Shown here piece after piece: positions 1 to 11,837 of a DNA stretch of 64,000 nt. A model generated the notes under the pieces. That model had not been told where the DNA came from. It saw only the letters and a program-made list of their open reading frames with translations, and did not search any database. How positions within the stretch are numbered: the first letter of the stretch is position 1; the number at the start of each line of letters is the position of its first letter. Source of the stretch: Streptomyces novaecaesareae (GTDB taxonomy: Bacteria; Actinomycetota; Actinomycetes; Streptomycetales; Streptomycetaceae); NCBI RefSeq assembly GCF_000716875.1, contig NZ_JNWQ01000004.1:1-64000 (forward strand). Direction: 5' to 3'. A program made the position numbers and the translations under genes.

Positions 1-954
1 CAGCGGGGTGGGGGGCGTCTTGGGCAGGTCGGAGCGGCGGGGGATCTCGGTGTTGACCTCGCGCGGCAGCCAGTCGTCGCCGAACCGCAGCTGGCCGCCG
101 ACCTCCGGGTGGTTGCGGGCGACCTGGATGATCTCGGCGGGCGTCGGGCGGTCCTCCGGGCTCTTCGCCAGGCAGCGCTGGACCAGCTCGCGCAGGTCCG
201 CCGGGACGCCGGACAGGTCCGCCTCCTCGTGCACCACCCGGTAGAGCACCGCGGTGTCCGGGCCGTCGCCGAACGGCGCGGTGCCGCCGGCCACGTACGC
301 GGCCAGGGCGCCGAGCGCGAAGACGTCGGTGGCCGGGGTGACCGGGCGGCCCTGGGCCTGCTCGGGGGACATGAAGGCGGGGGAGCCGATCCGGTAGCCG
401 GTGCCGGTCAGCGCGGTGGCGTCGGCGGCCCGGGCGATGCCGAAGTCGATCACCCGCGGGCCGTCGCCGGCGACCAGCACGTTGGCGGGCTTGAGGTCGC
501 GGTGGACCACCTCGACGCTGTGGATCGCCTGCAGCGCCTCGGCGATGCCGCCCATCAGCAGCAGCACGGTGCGCACCGGCAGGGCGCCGTTCTCGCGCAC
601 CACCTGCTGCAGGGACGGGCCCGGGACGTACGCGGTGACCAGCCAGGGGGCGTCGCTGTCCAGGCCGCCGGAGTCGATCACCTGTGCGGTGTAGAGCCCG
701 TGGATCCGCTGGGCGTTGCTGACCTCCTGGGCGAAGCGGCGGCGGAACTCGCCGTCCTCGGCGAACTCAGGGCGCACCACCTTGAGCGCGACCGGGCGCC
801 CGCCCGGGGTGTACGACAGGTAGACCCGGCCCATGCCGCCGGCGCCGAGCCGGGCGAACAGCCGGTAGCCGCCGACCTCCCTGGGGTCGTCCGGGAGCAG
901 TGGCTGGAAGACCGGCGGGAGCTTGCCGGCGTCCCGAGGCGTGTCGGCGGTCAT
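1..954 (-). CDS. Ser/Thr protein kinase, C-terminus cut by window edge
   Basis: This is a Hanks-type kinase whose first 318 codons lie in the window. The ATG at 954 opens MTADTPRDAGKL, and the kinase domain runs from about residue 27 to 290. Visible motifs are the glycine loop GAGGMGRVY, the ATP lysine in VALKVV, the catalytic loop HRDLKPAN, the DFG motif in DFGIAR and the SPEQ activation-segment end. The order of motifs is intact, so it should be active. Any extracytoplasmic or sensor part would lie beyond position 1 and cannot be judged. It lies downstream of kgd on the same strand but behind a strong terminator, so it is probably transcribed separately. It belongs to a different subfamily from the two kinases at 22.5 and 32.1 kb. 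Confidence 0.9.
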   Translation of the reverse strand, partial: MTADTPRDAGKLPPVFQPLLPDDPREVGGYRLFARLGAGGMGRVYLSYTPGGRPVALKVVRPEFAEDGEFRRRFAQEVSNAQRIHGLYTAQVIDSGGLDSDAPWLVTAYVPGPSLQQVVRENGALPVRTVLLLMGGIAEALQAIHSVEVVHRDLKPANVLVAGDGPRVIDFGIARAADATALTGTGYRIGSPAFMSPEQAQGRPVTPATDVFALGALAAYVAGGTAPFGDGPDTAVLYRVVHEEADLSGVPADLRELVQRCLAKSPEDRPTPAEIIQVARNHPEVGGQLRFGDDWLPREVNTEIPRRSDLPKTPPTPL

Positions 955-1145
955 GTGGTGATCCCCCTGGGATTGCGGTGAGGCGTACGGCCGAGGCGGC
1001 GGGCGCGATGACGGGCGCCGGCGTCCGACTGGCGAGCCATAACCTATCGATCCGTCAGGAGCTCGTGCACCCGGGCCCCGGATTGGTTGCAGAGCTGCGA
1101 CCTTGACATGGCTCGGCGGTGAAACGGTTCTCCGTGAAACGAAGC

Positions 1146-1179
1146 GGCCCCCGCCCTCCCGGATGGGAGGACGGGGGCC
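1146..1179 (-). terminator. Intrinsic terminator of kgd
   Basis: GGCCCCCG (1146-1153) pairs with CGGGGGCC (1172-1179) and CCCTCC (1154-1159) pairs with GGGAGG (1165-1170). One base is bulged and the loop has five bases. The 14-bp stem lies about 50 bases past the kgd stop codon. Confidence 0.7.
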
Positions 1180-1227
1180 GGTGAGCCCTCAGGCGTCAGA
1201 GCCCCGACGATTCGGGGCCCCGGTGCG

Positions 1228-4200
1228 TCAGAGCGAGTAGACCTCTTCGATCAGCGCCTGCTGCTCGGCGGCGTGCCGCTTGGCCGAGCCGACCGCCGGG
1301 GACGAGGCCGCCGTACGGGCGACGCGGCGCAGGCGGGAGCCGCCGGCGCTGCGGCCGATGACGACCTGCAGGTGGTCGACCAGGTTCATCGCGATGAACG
1401 GCCAGGCACCCTGGTTGGCCGGCTCCTCCTGCGCCCAGACGAACTGGACGTCGTCGCCGTAGCGGGCCAGCTCCTCCTGGAGCTCGGCCACCGGCAGCGG
1501 GTAGAGCCGCTCGACCCGGACGATCGCGGTGTCGGTGACGCCGCGCTCGGTGCGGGCGGCCTCCAGGTCGTAGTAGAACTTGCCGGCGGTGATGACCACC
1601 TTGCGGACCTGCGCCGGGTCGACGGTGGTGTCGCCGATGACCGGGCGGAACGAGCCGGACAGGAACTCCTCGGTCGCACTCGCCGCGGCCTTCAGACGCA
1701 GCATCGACTTCGGGGTGAAGACGACCAGCGGCTTGTGGTGCGGGTTGTGCGCCTGCCAGCGCAGCAGGTGGAAGTAGTTCGACGGCAGCGTCGGCATGGC
1801 GACCGTCATGTTGTCCTGCGCGCACATCTGCAGGAAGCGCTCCGGGCGGGCGGACGAGTGGTCCGGGCCCTGGCCCTCGTAGCCGTGCGGCAGCAGCAGG
1901 GTGACGCCCGAGTGCTGGCCCCACTTCTGCTCGGCGGAGGCGATGTACTCGTCCACCATGGTCTGCGCGCCGTTGACGAAGTCGCCGAACTGCGCCTCCC
2001 ACATGACCAGCGCGTTCGGGCGGGTCAGCGAGTAGCCGTACTCGAAGCCCATGGCCGCGTACTCCGACAGCAGGCTGTCGTAGACGGTGTAGCGGGCCTG
2101 GTCCTCGGTGAGGTACTGCAGCGGGGTGTAGTCCTCGCCGGTCTTGCGGTCGATCAGGACGGCGTGCCGCTGGCCGAAGGTGCCGCGGCGGCTGTCCTGG
2201 CCGGCCAGGCGGACCGGGTGGCCCTCCATGAGCAGCGAGCCGATGGCGAGGGTCTCGCCCATCGCCCAGTCGATGGTGTTGTCCTCGACCGAGGCGGCGC
2301 GGCGCTGCAGCTGCGGCAGCAGGCGCGGGTGGACGGTCAGCCAGTCCGGGTGGTTGACCTGGGAGGCGGCGATCCGCTTGACCATCTCCTGGGAGATGCC
2401 GGTCTGGATGTTGACCGGGAAGTCGGCCTGCGGCTTGCCGCCGGCGGTCACGGCCGGCGCCTGGGCGGCGTCGCGGACCTCGGCGAAGACCTTCTCCAGC
2501 TGGCCCTGGAAGTCCTGGAGCGCCTGCTCCGCCTCTTCCATGGTGATGTCGCCGCGACCGATCAGGCCCTCGGTGTACAGCTTGCGCACCGAGCGCTTCT
2601 TGTCGATCAGGTCGTACATCAGCGGCTGGGTGAACGACGGGTTGTCGGCCTCGTTGTGACCGCGGCGGCGGTAGCAGATGAGGTCGATCACCACGTCCTT
2701 GTGGAACTCCTGGCGGAACTCGAAGGCGAGCCGCGCGACGCGGACCACGGCCTCCGGGTCGTCGCCGTTCACGTGGAAGATCGGGGCCTCGATCATGCGG
2801 GCCACGTCGGTGCAGTACATCGAGGAGCGCGAGGACGCCGGGGCGGCGGTGAAGCCGACCTGGTTGTTGACCACCAGGTGGATCGTGCCGCCGGTGCGGT
2901 AGCCGCGCAGCTGCGACATGTTCAGGGTCTCCGCGACGACGCCCTGGCCGGCGAAGGCCGCGTCGCCGTGGATCTGGATCGGCAGCACCGGGAAGGTGGT
3001 GCCGCCCTGGTCCAGGATGTCCTGCTTGGCGCGGGCGATGCCCTCGACGACCGGGTCCACGGCCTCCAGGTGGGAGGGGTTCGCGGCGAGCGAGACCTTG
3101 ATGGTCTCGCCGTCCAGGCCGGTGAAGGTGCCCTCGGCGCCCAGGTGGTACTTGACGTCGCCGGAGCCGTGCATCGACTTCGGGTCGAGGTTGCCCTCGA
3201 ACTCGCCGAAGATCTTGCCGTACGGCTTGCCGACGATGTTGGCCAGCACGTTCAGGCGGCCGCGGTGGGCCATGCCGATGACGGCCTCGTCGAGGCGGTG
3301 CTCGGCGGCGGAGTCGATGGTCGCGTCCAGCAGGGCGATCAGCGACTCACCGCCCTCCAGCGAGAAGCGCTTCTGGCCGACGTACTTGGTCTGCAGGAAG
3401 GTCTCGAAGGCCTCGGCCGAGTTCAGGCGGCGGAGGATCCGCAGCTGCTCCTCGCGCTCGGGCTTCGCGTACGGCTTCTCCAGGCGCTCCTGCAGCCACT
3501 TGCGCTGCTTCGGGTCCTGGATGTGCATGTACTCGACGCCGACGGTGCGGCAGTACGTGTTGCGCAGCAGGCCGAGGATGTCGCGGAGCTTCATCATCTT
3601 CTGGCCGCCGAAGCCGCCGACCGCGAACTCGCGCTCCAGGTCCCACAGGGTGAGGCCGTGCTGGACGACGTCCAGGTCGGGGTGCTTGCGCTGCTTGTAC
3701 TCCAGCGGGTCGGTGTCGGCCATGAGGTGGCCGCGCACGCGGTACGCGTGGATCAGCTCCATGACGCGCGCGGTCTTGTTGACCTCGTCGTCGTGGGTGG
3801 TGGCGACGTCGGTGGCCCAGCGGACCGGCTCGTACGGGATCCGCAGCGACTCGAAGATCTCGTCGTAGAAGCCGTTCTCGCCGAGCAGCAGGCGGTGGAT
3901 CTCGCGCAGGAACTCGCCGGACGCCGCGCCCTGGATGACCCGGTGGTCGTAGGTCGAGGTCAGCGTCATGATCTTGGAGACGCCCAGGCGGGACAGCGTC
4001 TCCGGGGCGGAGCCCTGGAACTCGGCCGGGTACTCCATGGCGCCGACGCCGACGATGGTGCCCTGGTTCTGCATCAGGCGCGGCACGGAGTGCACGGTGC
4101 CGATGCCGCCGGGGTTGGTCAGCGAGACCGTGACGCCGGTGAAGTCGTCCATGGTCAGCTTGTTGGCGCGGGCCCGGCGGACGATGTCCTCGTAGGCCTG

Positions 4201-4974
4201 CCAGAAGCCGAAGAAGTCGAGCGTCTCGGCCTTCTTGATGGCCGCGACGACCAGCTGGCGGTCACCGTTCGGCTTGACCAGGTCGATGGCCAGGCCGAGG
4301 TTGATGTGCTCGGGCTTGACCAGGTAGGCCTTGCCGTCCTCCACCTTGTAGCTGTAGTTCATGCCCGGGGCGGCCTTGATGGCCTGGACCAGGGCGTAAC
4401 CGATCAGGTGGGTGAAGGAGACCTTGCCGCCGCGGGCGCGCTGCAGGTGGTTGTTGATGACGATGCGGTTGTCGATCAACAGCTTCGCCGGCACGGCGCG
4501 GACCGAGGTCGCGGTCGGCACCTCCAGCGAGGCGTCCATGTTGGTGGCGACGGCCTTCGCCGGGCCGCGCAGCTGGACCAGCTCGGGGCCGGCAGCGGCG
4601 GCGGTGGCGGCCGGGGCCGCGACGGCGGCCTTCGGGGCCGGGGGCGCGGCGGGCGCGGCGGCGAGCGGAGCGGCAGCCGGAGCCGGGGCGGCCGGAGCGG
4701 CCGGTGCGGCGGGGGCGGGCGCGGCCGGAGCAGCAGCGGCGGGCGCGGGGGCAGCGGCAGGGGTCGGCGTGGGGCCGGCCTGGGTCGCGGCCTGGGTCAC
4801 TGGGGTCACCTCGGTACCGGGCTTGTAGTCGGCGAAAAAGTCCCACCAGGCTCGGTCGACCGAGTTCGGGTCCTGGAGGTACTGCTGGTAGATCTCGTCG
4901 ACGAGCCACTCATTGGGGCCGAAGCCAGTGGAGCTTGCCGAGCTGTTGGGGGTTTCAGGGGACTGTGGCGACAC
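1228..4974 (-). CDS. kgd: Multifunctional 2-oxoglutarate decarboxylase/dehydrogenase E1 fused to E2 succinyltransferase domain
   Basis: This 1248-residue protein is the actinobacterial Kgd/OdhA fusion that converts 2-oxoglutarate in the TCA cycle. The start is a GTG at 4974. The N-terminal E1 helix region contains [13 protein letters not shown], followed by an Ala/Pro linker at about residues 60-130. The E2-type acyltransferase domain (about 135-370) carries [10 protein letters not shown]. The ThDP-dependent E1 domain has [11 protein letters not shown] and [13 protein letters not shown], and a transketolase-like pyrimidine domain and C-terminal domain end in EEVYSL. Length matches mycobacterial Kgd (about 1230). 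As in that family there is no lipoyl domain, so the complex needs a separate lipoylated E2. In actinobacteria Kgd is inhibited by an FHA protein (GarA/OdhI) under Ser/Thr kinase control; no FHA gene is in the window, although a kinase follows. Confidence 0.97.
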   Translation of the reverse strand: MSPQSPETPNSSASSTGFGPNEWLVDEIYQQYLQDPNSVDRAWWDFFADYKPGTEVTPVTQAATQAGPTPTPAAAPAPAAAAPAAPAPAAPAAPAAPAPAAAPLAAAPAAPPAPKAAVAAPAATAAAAGPELVQLRGPAKAVATNMDASLEVPTATSVRAVPAKLLIDNRIVINNHLQRARGGKVSFTHLIGYALVQAIKAAPGMNYSYKVEDGKAYLVKPEHINLGLAIDLVKPNGDRQLVVAAIKKAETLDFFGFWQAYEDIVRRARANKLTMDDFTGVTVSLTNPGGIGTVHSVPRLMQNQGTIVGVGAMEYPAEFQGSAPETLSRLGVSKIMTLTSTYDHRVIQGAASGEFLREIHRLLLGENGFYDEIFESLRIPYEPVRWATDVATTHDDEVNKTARVMELIHAYRVRGHLMADTDPLEYKQRKHPDLDVVQHGLTLWDLEREFAVGGFGGQKMMKLRDILGLLRNTYCRTVGVEYMHIQDPKQRKWLQERLEKPYAKPEREEQLRILRRLNSAEAFETFLQTKYVGQKRFSLEGGESLIALLDATIDSAAEHRLDEAVIGMAHRGRLNVLANIVGKPYGKIFGEFEGNLDPKSMHGSGDVKYHLGAEGTFTGLDGETIKVSLAANPSHLEAVDPVVEGIARAKQDILDQGGTTFPVLPIQIHGDAAFAGQGVVAETLNMSQLRGYRTGGTIHLVVNNQVGFTAAPASSRSSMYCTDVARMIEAPIFHVNGDDPEAVVRVARLAFEFRQEFHKDVVIDLICYRRRGHNEADNPSFTQPLMYDLIDKKRSVRKLYTEGLIGRGDITMEEAEQALQDFQGQLEKVFAEVRDAAQAPAVTAGGKPQADFPVNIQTGISQEMVKRIAASQVNHPDWLTVHPRLLPQLQRRAASVEDNTIDWAMGETLAIGSLLMEGHPVRLAGQDSRRGTFGQRHAVLIDRKTGEDYTPLQYLTEDQARYTVYDSLLSEYAAMGFEYGYSLTRPNALVMWEAQFGDFVNGAQTMVDEYIASAEQKWGQHSGVTLLLPHGYEGQGPDHSSARPERFLQMCAQDNMTVAMPTLPSNYFHLLRWQAHNPHHKPLVVFTPKSMLRLKAAASATEEFLSGSFRPVIGDTTVDPAQVRKVVITAGKFYYDLEAARTERGVTDTAIVRVERLYPLPVAELQEELARYGDDVQFVWAQEEPANQGAWPFIAMNLVDHLQVVIGRSAGGSRLRRVARTAASSPAVGSAKRHAAEQQALIEEVYSL

Positions 4975-5207
4975 GGCGGCAACCGCCCTCTTCCGCTTCC
5001 TTTTGGGATGTTTGGACAGCGGGGATTAAGGCTACGCCCCTGACCAGTGATCGCGCAGTCCCCGGGGGCCAGGCGTCGTCCAGATCACAGTCCTGACCTG
5101 CAGTTTGGCTGAAAAAGTACGTTAGGAAGCCGTATCTGAGGGGAAGCGATCGGGCCCGAACAGGCCTGATATTCGGAGGAAACCGGACAAACCCCTACGG
5201 AAATTCG

Positions 5208-6395
5208 CTAACGATCTTCGTATGCGTCTGTGTCGGATCTGTGACAAATGTCCTGGCCCTCGCCCCGGCGCTGCCCGGGCAGGCGGACCTCGATCCGGCA
5301 GCCGCGCGGCGACTCGGCCACCGCGATCCGCCCGCCGTGCAGGTCCACCGCCCAGCGGGCGATGGCCAGGCCCAGGCCGGTGCCGCCGTCCGCGCCCGCC
5401 CCGGAGGCCGTCGCGGTGCCGCTGCGGCTGAACCGCTCGAAGACCCGGGTGCGGTCGGCCGGCGGGATGCCGGGGCCCTCGTCCTCGACCTCCAGCAGGA
5501 GGGCGCCGTGTGCGCCGTCGGGCCGGGCGCGCACCGTCACGGTGCCGCCGGGCGGGGAGTGCTTGCAGGCGTTGTCGACCAGGTTGGCGACCACCTGGTG
5601 GAGGCGTTCCGGGTCCGCCACGCCGGTCAGGCCGGACGGGCTGACCTCCAGCGCCAGCCGGACGTCGCCGCGGCGGGAGAAGGCCCCGCCGGCCGTCGCG
5701 CCGTCCACGGTGACCCCGCGCAGCACGCCGTCCAGGAACTCGCGCACCTCGAAGGGGCGGGCGTCCAGGTCGACCACGCCGTCGTCGATCTTGGAGAGGT
5801 CGAGCAGGTGGGTGACCAGGCGGCCGAGCCGTTCGGTCTGCTCCAGCGCCGCACCCAGCGTCGCCGGATTGGGCTGGACGACGCCGTCCACCACGTTCTC
5901 CAGCACGGCGCGCAGCGCGGCGATCGGCGTGCGCAGCTCGTGCGAGACGTTGGCGACCAGCTCGCGGCGGTGCTGGTCGGCGGCCTCCAGGTCGGCGGCC
6001 ATGGCATTGAAGGCGGCCGCCAGTTCGCCGATCTCGTCGCGCGAGTTCACCTCGACCCGGCGGCTGTAGTCGCCGGAGGCCATCGCGCGGGCGGCCTCCG
6101 TCATCTCGCGCAGGGGGGCGGTCAGCCCGTGCGCGAGGAACTGCATGAAGAGCAGCGAGGCGATCATGGAGAAGACCATGATGATCCGGATCTGGGTCTC
6201 GGACCGGATCGCCACGACCACCATCCCGGTGGCCAGGAACACGGAGACGATCACGAGCAGGGCGAGCTTGCCCTTGATCGAGCGGACCGGGTCGAGCGGC
6301 CGGATGTCGGTCCAGACCCGGTGGGCTGCACGGGCGGCCAGTGTCTGCGGCCGCGCGCCCTCGGAATCCCCGTTGCGTTGCTGTGGAAAGGTCAT
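5208..6395 (-). CDS. Sensor histidine kinase
   Basis: This is the membrane sensor of a two-component system and pairs with the response regulator just upstream (118 bases to its stop). The chosen ATG at 6395 follows AGGGGACCA; an in-frame ATG at 6455 would add 20 low-complexity residues. Two membrane helices (LALLVIVSVFLATGMVVV and IIMVFSMIASLLFMQFL) are joined by only about a dozen residues, so almost nothing is exposed outside the cell. A HAMP segment, a HisKA box with the phosphate-accepting His152 (VSHELRTPIAAL) and an HATPase domain (DNACKHSP, DEGPGIP, GTGLGLAI) follow. The tiny loop suggests sensing in the membrane or cytoplasm. The signal is unknown. Gene order resembles SCO5282/SCO5283 of S. 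coelicolor as I remember it. Confidence 0.93.
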   Translation of the reverse strand: MTFPQQRNGDSEGARPQTLAARAAHRVWTDIRPLDPVRSIKGKLALLVIVSVFLATGMVVVAIRSETQIRIIMVFSMIASLLFMQFLAHGLTAPLREMTEAARAMASGDYSRRVEVNSRDEIGELAAAFNAMAADLEAADQHRRELVANVSHELRTPIAALRAVLENVVDGVVQPNPATLGAALEQTERLGRLVTHLLDLSKIDDGVVDLDARPFEVREFLDGVLRGVTVDGATAGGAFSRRGDVRLALEVSPSGLTGVADPERLHQVVANLVDNACKHSPPGGTVTVRARPDGAHGALLLEVEDEGPGIPPADRTRVFERFSRSGTATASGAGADGGTGLGLAIARWAVDLHGGRIAVAESPRGCRIEVRLPGQRRGEGQDICHRSDTDAYEDR

Positions 6396-6512
6396 TGGTC
6401 CCCTGTGGTCCCCGCGTGTGTCCCCCCGCGTGGTGGTGCGGCGTCCTGCGGACACGGGCCCCCCGGTGGCCCGTCGCCCGAGGCTCGCCGCGGGACTCGT
6501 CGGTGACGAGTC

Positions 6513-7250
6513 CTAGGAGAGCGGGGCCTCCAGTGCGTACCCGACGCCGTGCACGGTGCGGATCCAGCTGGCGCCGATCTTCCGGCGCAGCGCCTTGACG
6601 TGGCTGTCCACGGTGCGGGTGCCGGAGGCGTCGGTCCAGTCCCAGACCTCGGCCAGCAGCTGCTCGCGGGTGAGCACGGCGCGCGGCTGGGCGGCCAGGC
6701 AGGCGAGCAGGTCGAACTCGGTCGGCGTCAGGTGGACGTCGCCCGAGGCCAGTCGGACCCGGCGCTGCACGTGGTCGATCTCCAGCTCGCCGAAGCGCAG
6801 GCTGCCGAGCGCGGGCGTGCGGGCGGCCTGCTGGGCGCGCTCGACGCGGCGCAGCAGCACGTTGACCCGGGCGGCCAGTTCGCGCATCGAGAACGGCTTG
6901 GTCATGTAGTCGTCCGCGCCCACGCCGAGGCCGACCAGCAGGTCCGTCTCGTCGTCGCGCGCGGTCAGCATCAGTACCGGTACCGGGCGCTGGGCCTGGA
7001 TCCGGCGGCACACCTCCAGGCCGTCGAAGCCGGGCAGCATGATGTCGAGGACGACCAGGTCCGGCTGCCAGGTGTGGAAGCCGTCGACCGCGCCCGGCCC
7101 GTCGTGGGCCACGGCGACCTTGAAGCCCTCCGCGCCCAGCCGGGCCGCGATCGACTCGGCGATCGTGGGCTCGTCCTCCACCACCAGCACTCTGCGCTGG
7201 CTGCTCACAGTGCCGCCGGTGTTGTGGTTGTCCTGCTGAATTTCTGTCAC
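6513..7250 (-). CDS. OmpR/PhoB-family response regulator
   Basis: This is the transcription factor partner of the adjacent histidine kinase. The receiver domain (RVLVVEDEPTIAE, phospho-Asp in LVVLDIMLPGFDG, Lys in YMTKPFSMREL) is followed by a C-terminal winged helix (HLTPTEFDLLACLA, then RTVDSHVKALRRKIG and VHGVGYALE). There is no ATG near the domain start. GTG at 7250 (VTEIQQDN) is preferred, with GTG at 7256 or 7208 as alternatives. The 57-118 base gap to the kinase gene and the shared strand imply one operon. The target genes cannot be told from the sequence. Confidence 0.92.
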   Translation of the reverse strand: MTEIQQDNHNTGGTVSSQRRVLVVEDEPTIAESIAARLGAEGFKVAVAHDGPGAVDGFHTWQPDLVVLDIMLPGFDGLEVCRRIQAQRPVPVLMLTARDDETDLLVGLGVGADDYMTKPFSMRELAARVNVLLRRVERAQQAARTPALGSLRFGELEIDHVQRRVRLASGDVHLTPTEFDLLACLAAQPRAVLTREQLLAEVWDWTDASGTRTVDSHVKALRRKIGASWIRTVHGVGYALEAPLS

Positions 7251-7711
7251 GGTCACGCCACCGCCCCCAGGGCTGCGGGCCGGCCACCTGTGGGGATGGC
7301 GGGGCTCCGCTCGTAGTCTTGTTCCGTCGTGGACTGTGCCGGGTCCGCCGTCCCGTCGCGCGATCGGGAGCGAGGACGGATTGTCGGCCGTCCGCGTCTC
7401 CCGCGCACTTCGCAGCGTACGGACAGCGGGTGGTTCCCGGCAGGTGGGCCGGACGTTTCCGGCCCGTGGAGCGGCTGTTCGAGCCGCCCGCGGACCCACT
7501 GCACGAGTGGGCACGGGCCGATACCTTACCCGGCGAATTTTCACTGCGTAACGGTACGTATGCAGTCGAGTTGACGCCAAGTCCCCGGTCAGAGGCCCTA
7601 CTGACGTGTTAATAGGGAGAAGGTCTGGACCAATGCCGGGAATCCGGCAGTCCGTTACGGTGGCGGTCTTCACCGGCTTTTCCCAGGTGCCTCCCAGAAC
7701 CTCGACGTACC
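7251..7711. other. Divergent intergenic region
   Basis: These 461 bases separate the response regulator (minus) from the rhomboid-like gene (plus). On the minus strand TTGGCG (7575-7580) and TACCGT (7551-7556) are 18 bases apart and could be the promoter of the two-component operon. Short open frames here have no ribosome-binding site or recognisable product. I see no convincing gene. Confidence 0.35.
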
Positions 7712-8590
7712 GTGGCCACGACAACACCCGTCCGGGCGGAATCCGCGGCGCGCGCCGGAACGTCGGGCACCGGGCGGGAGCCGTGGCTGCGGGCGTGGAG
7801 CGGAGGCGGCATGGCGGGAGTGCGGACGGGGCCCGGCGGGAGCGCACCCGCGGGAGTTCCGTACGGAATGCTCCGGCTCGGCCTGCGCACCGGCGTCGCG
7901 CAGTGGCTGCTGGACCGTGTTCCGACGCCCCGGCGCACCCCCTTCACCCTCGGGTACCTCGCCGTCGTCGGTGCCGCCACGACCTTCGCGAGACTCGGTG
8001 ATCCGGAACTCGTCCAGCGGCTGCAGGAGGCCTCCAGCTCGGACGGGCACAACCTGCTGCACCACCCCTTGCGGGCCCTCCTGCTGAGCGGATTCTGGGT
8101 GGCCGGCGAGGTCTGGATGCCCTACCTGTGGGGATTCGCGTTCACCCTCGCCCCGCTGGAGCGCAGGGTCGGACCGGCCCGGGCGGCCGCGGTCTTCGGG
8201 ATCGGGCACGTCGCGGCCACGCTGCTCTCCCAGGGCGTGGTGATCACCGCGGTGGAGACCGGGCGGATGGCGCCCGAGGTGATGGACTACCTGGACATCG
8301 GCGTCAGCTACGGCGTGCTCGCCTGCCTGGGCGCGGTGGCCGGGCTGCTCTCCTGGCGCGGGCGGCTGCTCGCCCTGGGCGGTGCCGGGCTGATGATCGC
8401 CGAGCAGATCGCCTCCGACCGGGACGTGGTCACCGCGGTGGGGCACCCGGCGGCGGTGCTCACCGGGGTGGCGCTGTGGCGCTGGCTGCGCCGGGCCGAG
8501 CGGCGCCCGCCCCGGCCGCGTCCGGCCGCGGCGACGGCCGGCGGTGCCGCGCCCGCGCGCGGCGGGGCGCACGTGCGGGCCGCGCGCTGA
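7712..8590 (+). CDS. Rhomboid-like integral membrane protein
   Basis: This 292-residue protein starts at a GTG at 7712; an ATG at 7811 would give a shorter form. After a polar N-terminus of about 55 residues it has roughly six membrane helices in the rhomboid arrangement. A serine in DIGVSYGVLACLG and a histidine in VGHPAAVLTGVALW match the positions of the rhomboid Ser/His dyad. However, the classical GxSG sequence is relaxed to GVSYG, so protease activity is uncertain. This family commonly sits between the two-component pair and lon in Streptomyces. The polar C-terminal tail is rich in Arg and Pro. The physiological substrate is unknown. Confidence 0.7.
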   Translation: MATTTPVRAESAARAGTSGTGREPWLRAWSGGGMAGVRTGPGGSAPAGVPYGMLRLGLRTGVAQWLLDRVPTPRRTPFTLGYLAVVGAATTFARLGDPELVQRLQEASSSDGHNLLHHPLRALLLSGFWVAGEVWMPYLWGFAFTLAPLERRVGPARAAAVFGIGHVAATLLSQGVVITAVETGRMAPEVMDYLDIGVSYGVLACLGAVAGLLSWRGRLLALGGAGLMIAEQIASDRDVVTAVGHPAAVLTGVALWRWLRRAERRPPRPRPAAATAGGAAPARGGAHVRAAR

Positions 8591-8727
8591 AAGCCGCGCC
8601 CGGCGTTCCGTTTACGAATGCTTCCCGCATCCTGAGGATTTCTTGAGAACTTCCCGGTGGTCCCTCCGGAGCACCCCCGGGGGGTGTTTTTGACGGCGCC
8701 GCGGCCGGGCTTCCCCGGCCGGACCGT

Positions 8728-8741
8728 GTTCGCTCACAGCG
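8728..8741 (+). promoter_or_regulatory. ClgR box upstream of lon
   Basis: GTTCGC-TCACA-GCG fits exactly the GTTCGC-N5-GCG element described for the Streptomyces clp/lon activator ClgR. The element is the core of a perfect palindrome, GTTCGCT-CAC-AGCGAAC (8728-8744), 77 bases before the lon start. Confidence 0.75.
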
Positions 8742-8775
8742 AACGAGTCACCGGGAACATCCGGCGCTCACCAAG

Positions 8776-8796
8776 CCTTAGTCAGGTCGACTCAAC
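8776..8796 (+). promoter_or_regulatory. HAIR-like HspR operator upstream of lon
   Basis: CCTTAGT-N7-ACTCAAC matches the HspR-associated inverted repeat CTTGAGT-N7-ACTCAAG at 11 of 14 positions with the correct 7-base spacer. It ends 21 bases before the lon start, where a repressor would block transcription. HspR control of lon is known in S. lividans. Confidence 0.65.
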
Positions 8797-8817
8797 TTCA
8801 CTGACTGGGGAGAGATC

Positions 8818-11211
<2,394 letters not shown>

Positions 11212-11232
11212 GGCGGCGTCAACTGAGGGGCC

Positions 11233-11270
11233 GACGGCATCTCCGCGTGCGAGACTGCGGAGATGCCGTC
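11233..11270 (+). terminator. Hairpin after lon that encloses the gtrA start codon
   Basis: GACGGCATCTCCGC (11233-11246) pairs perfectly with GCGGAGATGCCGTC (11257-11270) around a 10-base loop. The ATG at 11263 of the next gene lies in the right arm. It may end lon transcription, mask gtrA translation, or both. Confidence 0.55.
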
Positions 11271-11829
11271 CCCCACGCAGCGCGCCCTGGCCCGGGTGCC
11301 GGACCGGCTGCGCCCCTTCCTGGTGCGACACCGCCGGCTGGTGAAGTTCCTGCTGGTCGGGGGCGGCTGCTTCGCGCTCACCATGGTGATCAACCTCGAA
11401 CTCAAGTTCACCGTGCTGCAGCACAAACCGGTGGTCGCCCTGACCGTCGCCACCGTGATCGCCACCGTCGTCTCGTACGTGCTGAACCGCAGCTGGGCCT
11501 TCCGCACCTGCGGCCGGCAGCGTGAGGCCCTGCTGTTCTTCCTGGTCAGCGCGGTGGCGATCGGCGTCAACGACGTACCGCTGGTGATCTCCCGGTACGT
11601 CCTGGACCTGCGCGAGCCGTACGTCAGCTCCTTCGCCCAGGAAGTCGCGGACTTCCTCAGCGGAATGGTCGTCGGCACCTTCATCGCGATGCTGTTCCGC
11701 TTCTGGGCGATGCAGCGCTGGGTCTTCACCCGGCTCGCCGAGCCCGCGCCCGCCCGGCCCGCCCTGGTGGCGACGGCGCCCCCGGAACCCGGTTACGCTG
11801 CACCCGAGATGCCACGGGACGTGCCGTAA
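11263..11829 (+). CDS. GtrA family membrane protein
   Basis: This 188-residue protein has four predicted membrane helices, including LVKFLLVGGGCFALTMVI, VVALTVATVIATVVSYVL and ALLFFLVSAVAIGV. That is the GtrA/DPMS pattern of small proteins linked to moving lipid-linked sugars or to cell-surface glycosylation. The characteristic NRSWAF follows helix two. The start is uncertain because the ATG at 11263 has no properly spaced ribosome-binding site and lies inside a hairpin. It could be leaderless, with GAGACT (11251-11256) as the -10. The ROK regulator begins eight bases after the stop, so the two genes may be co-transcribed. Confidence 0.8.
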   Translation: MPSPTQRALARVPDRLRPFLVRHRRLVKFLLVGGGCFALTMVINLELKFTVLQHKPVVALTVATVIATVVSYVLNRSWAFRTCGRQREALLFFLVSAVAIGVNDVPLVISRYVLDLREPYVSSFAQEVADFLSGMVVGTFIAMLFRFWAMQRWVFTRLAEPAPARPALVATAPPEPGYAAPEMPRDVP

Positions 11830-11837
11830 GGGGCGAG

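Noticed and set aside
1273..5043. A 1256-codon open frame antisense to kgd
   Set aside because: High GC removes stops from the opposite strand. The frame is a low-complexity Arg/Gly/Val/Leu product without motifs, while the minus strand encodes an unmistakable Kgd.
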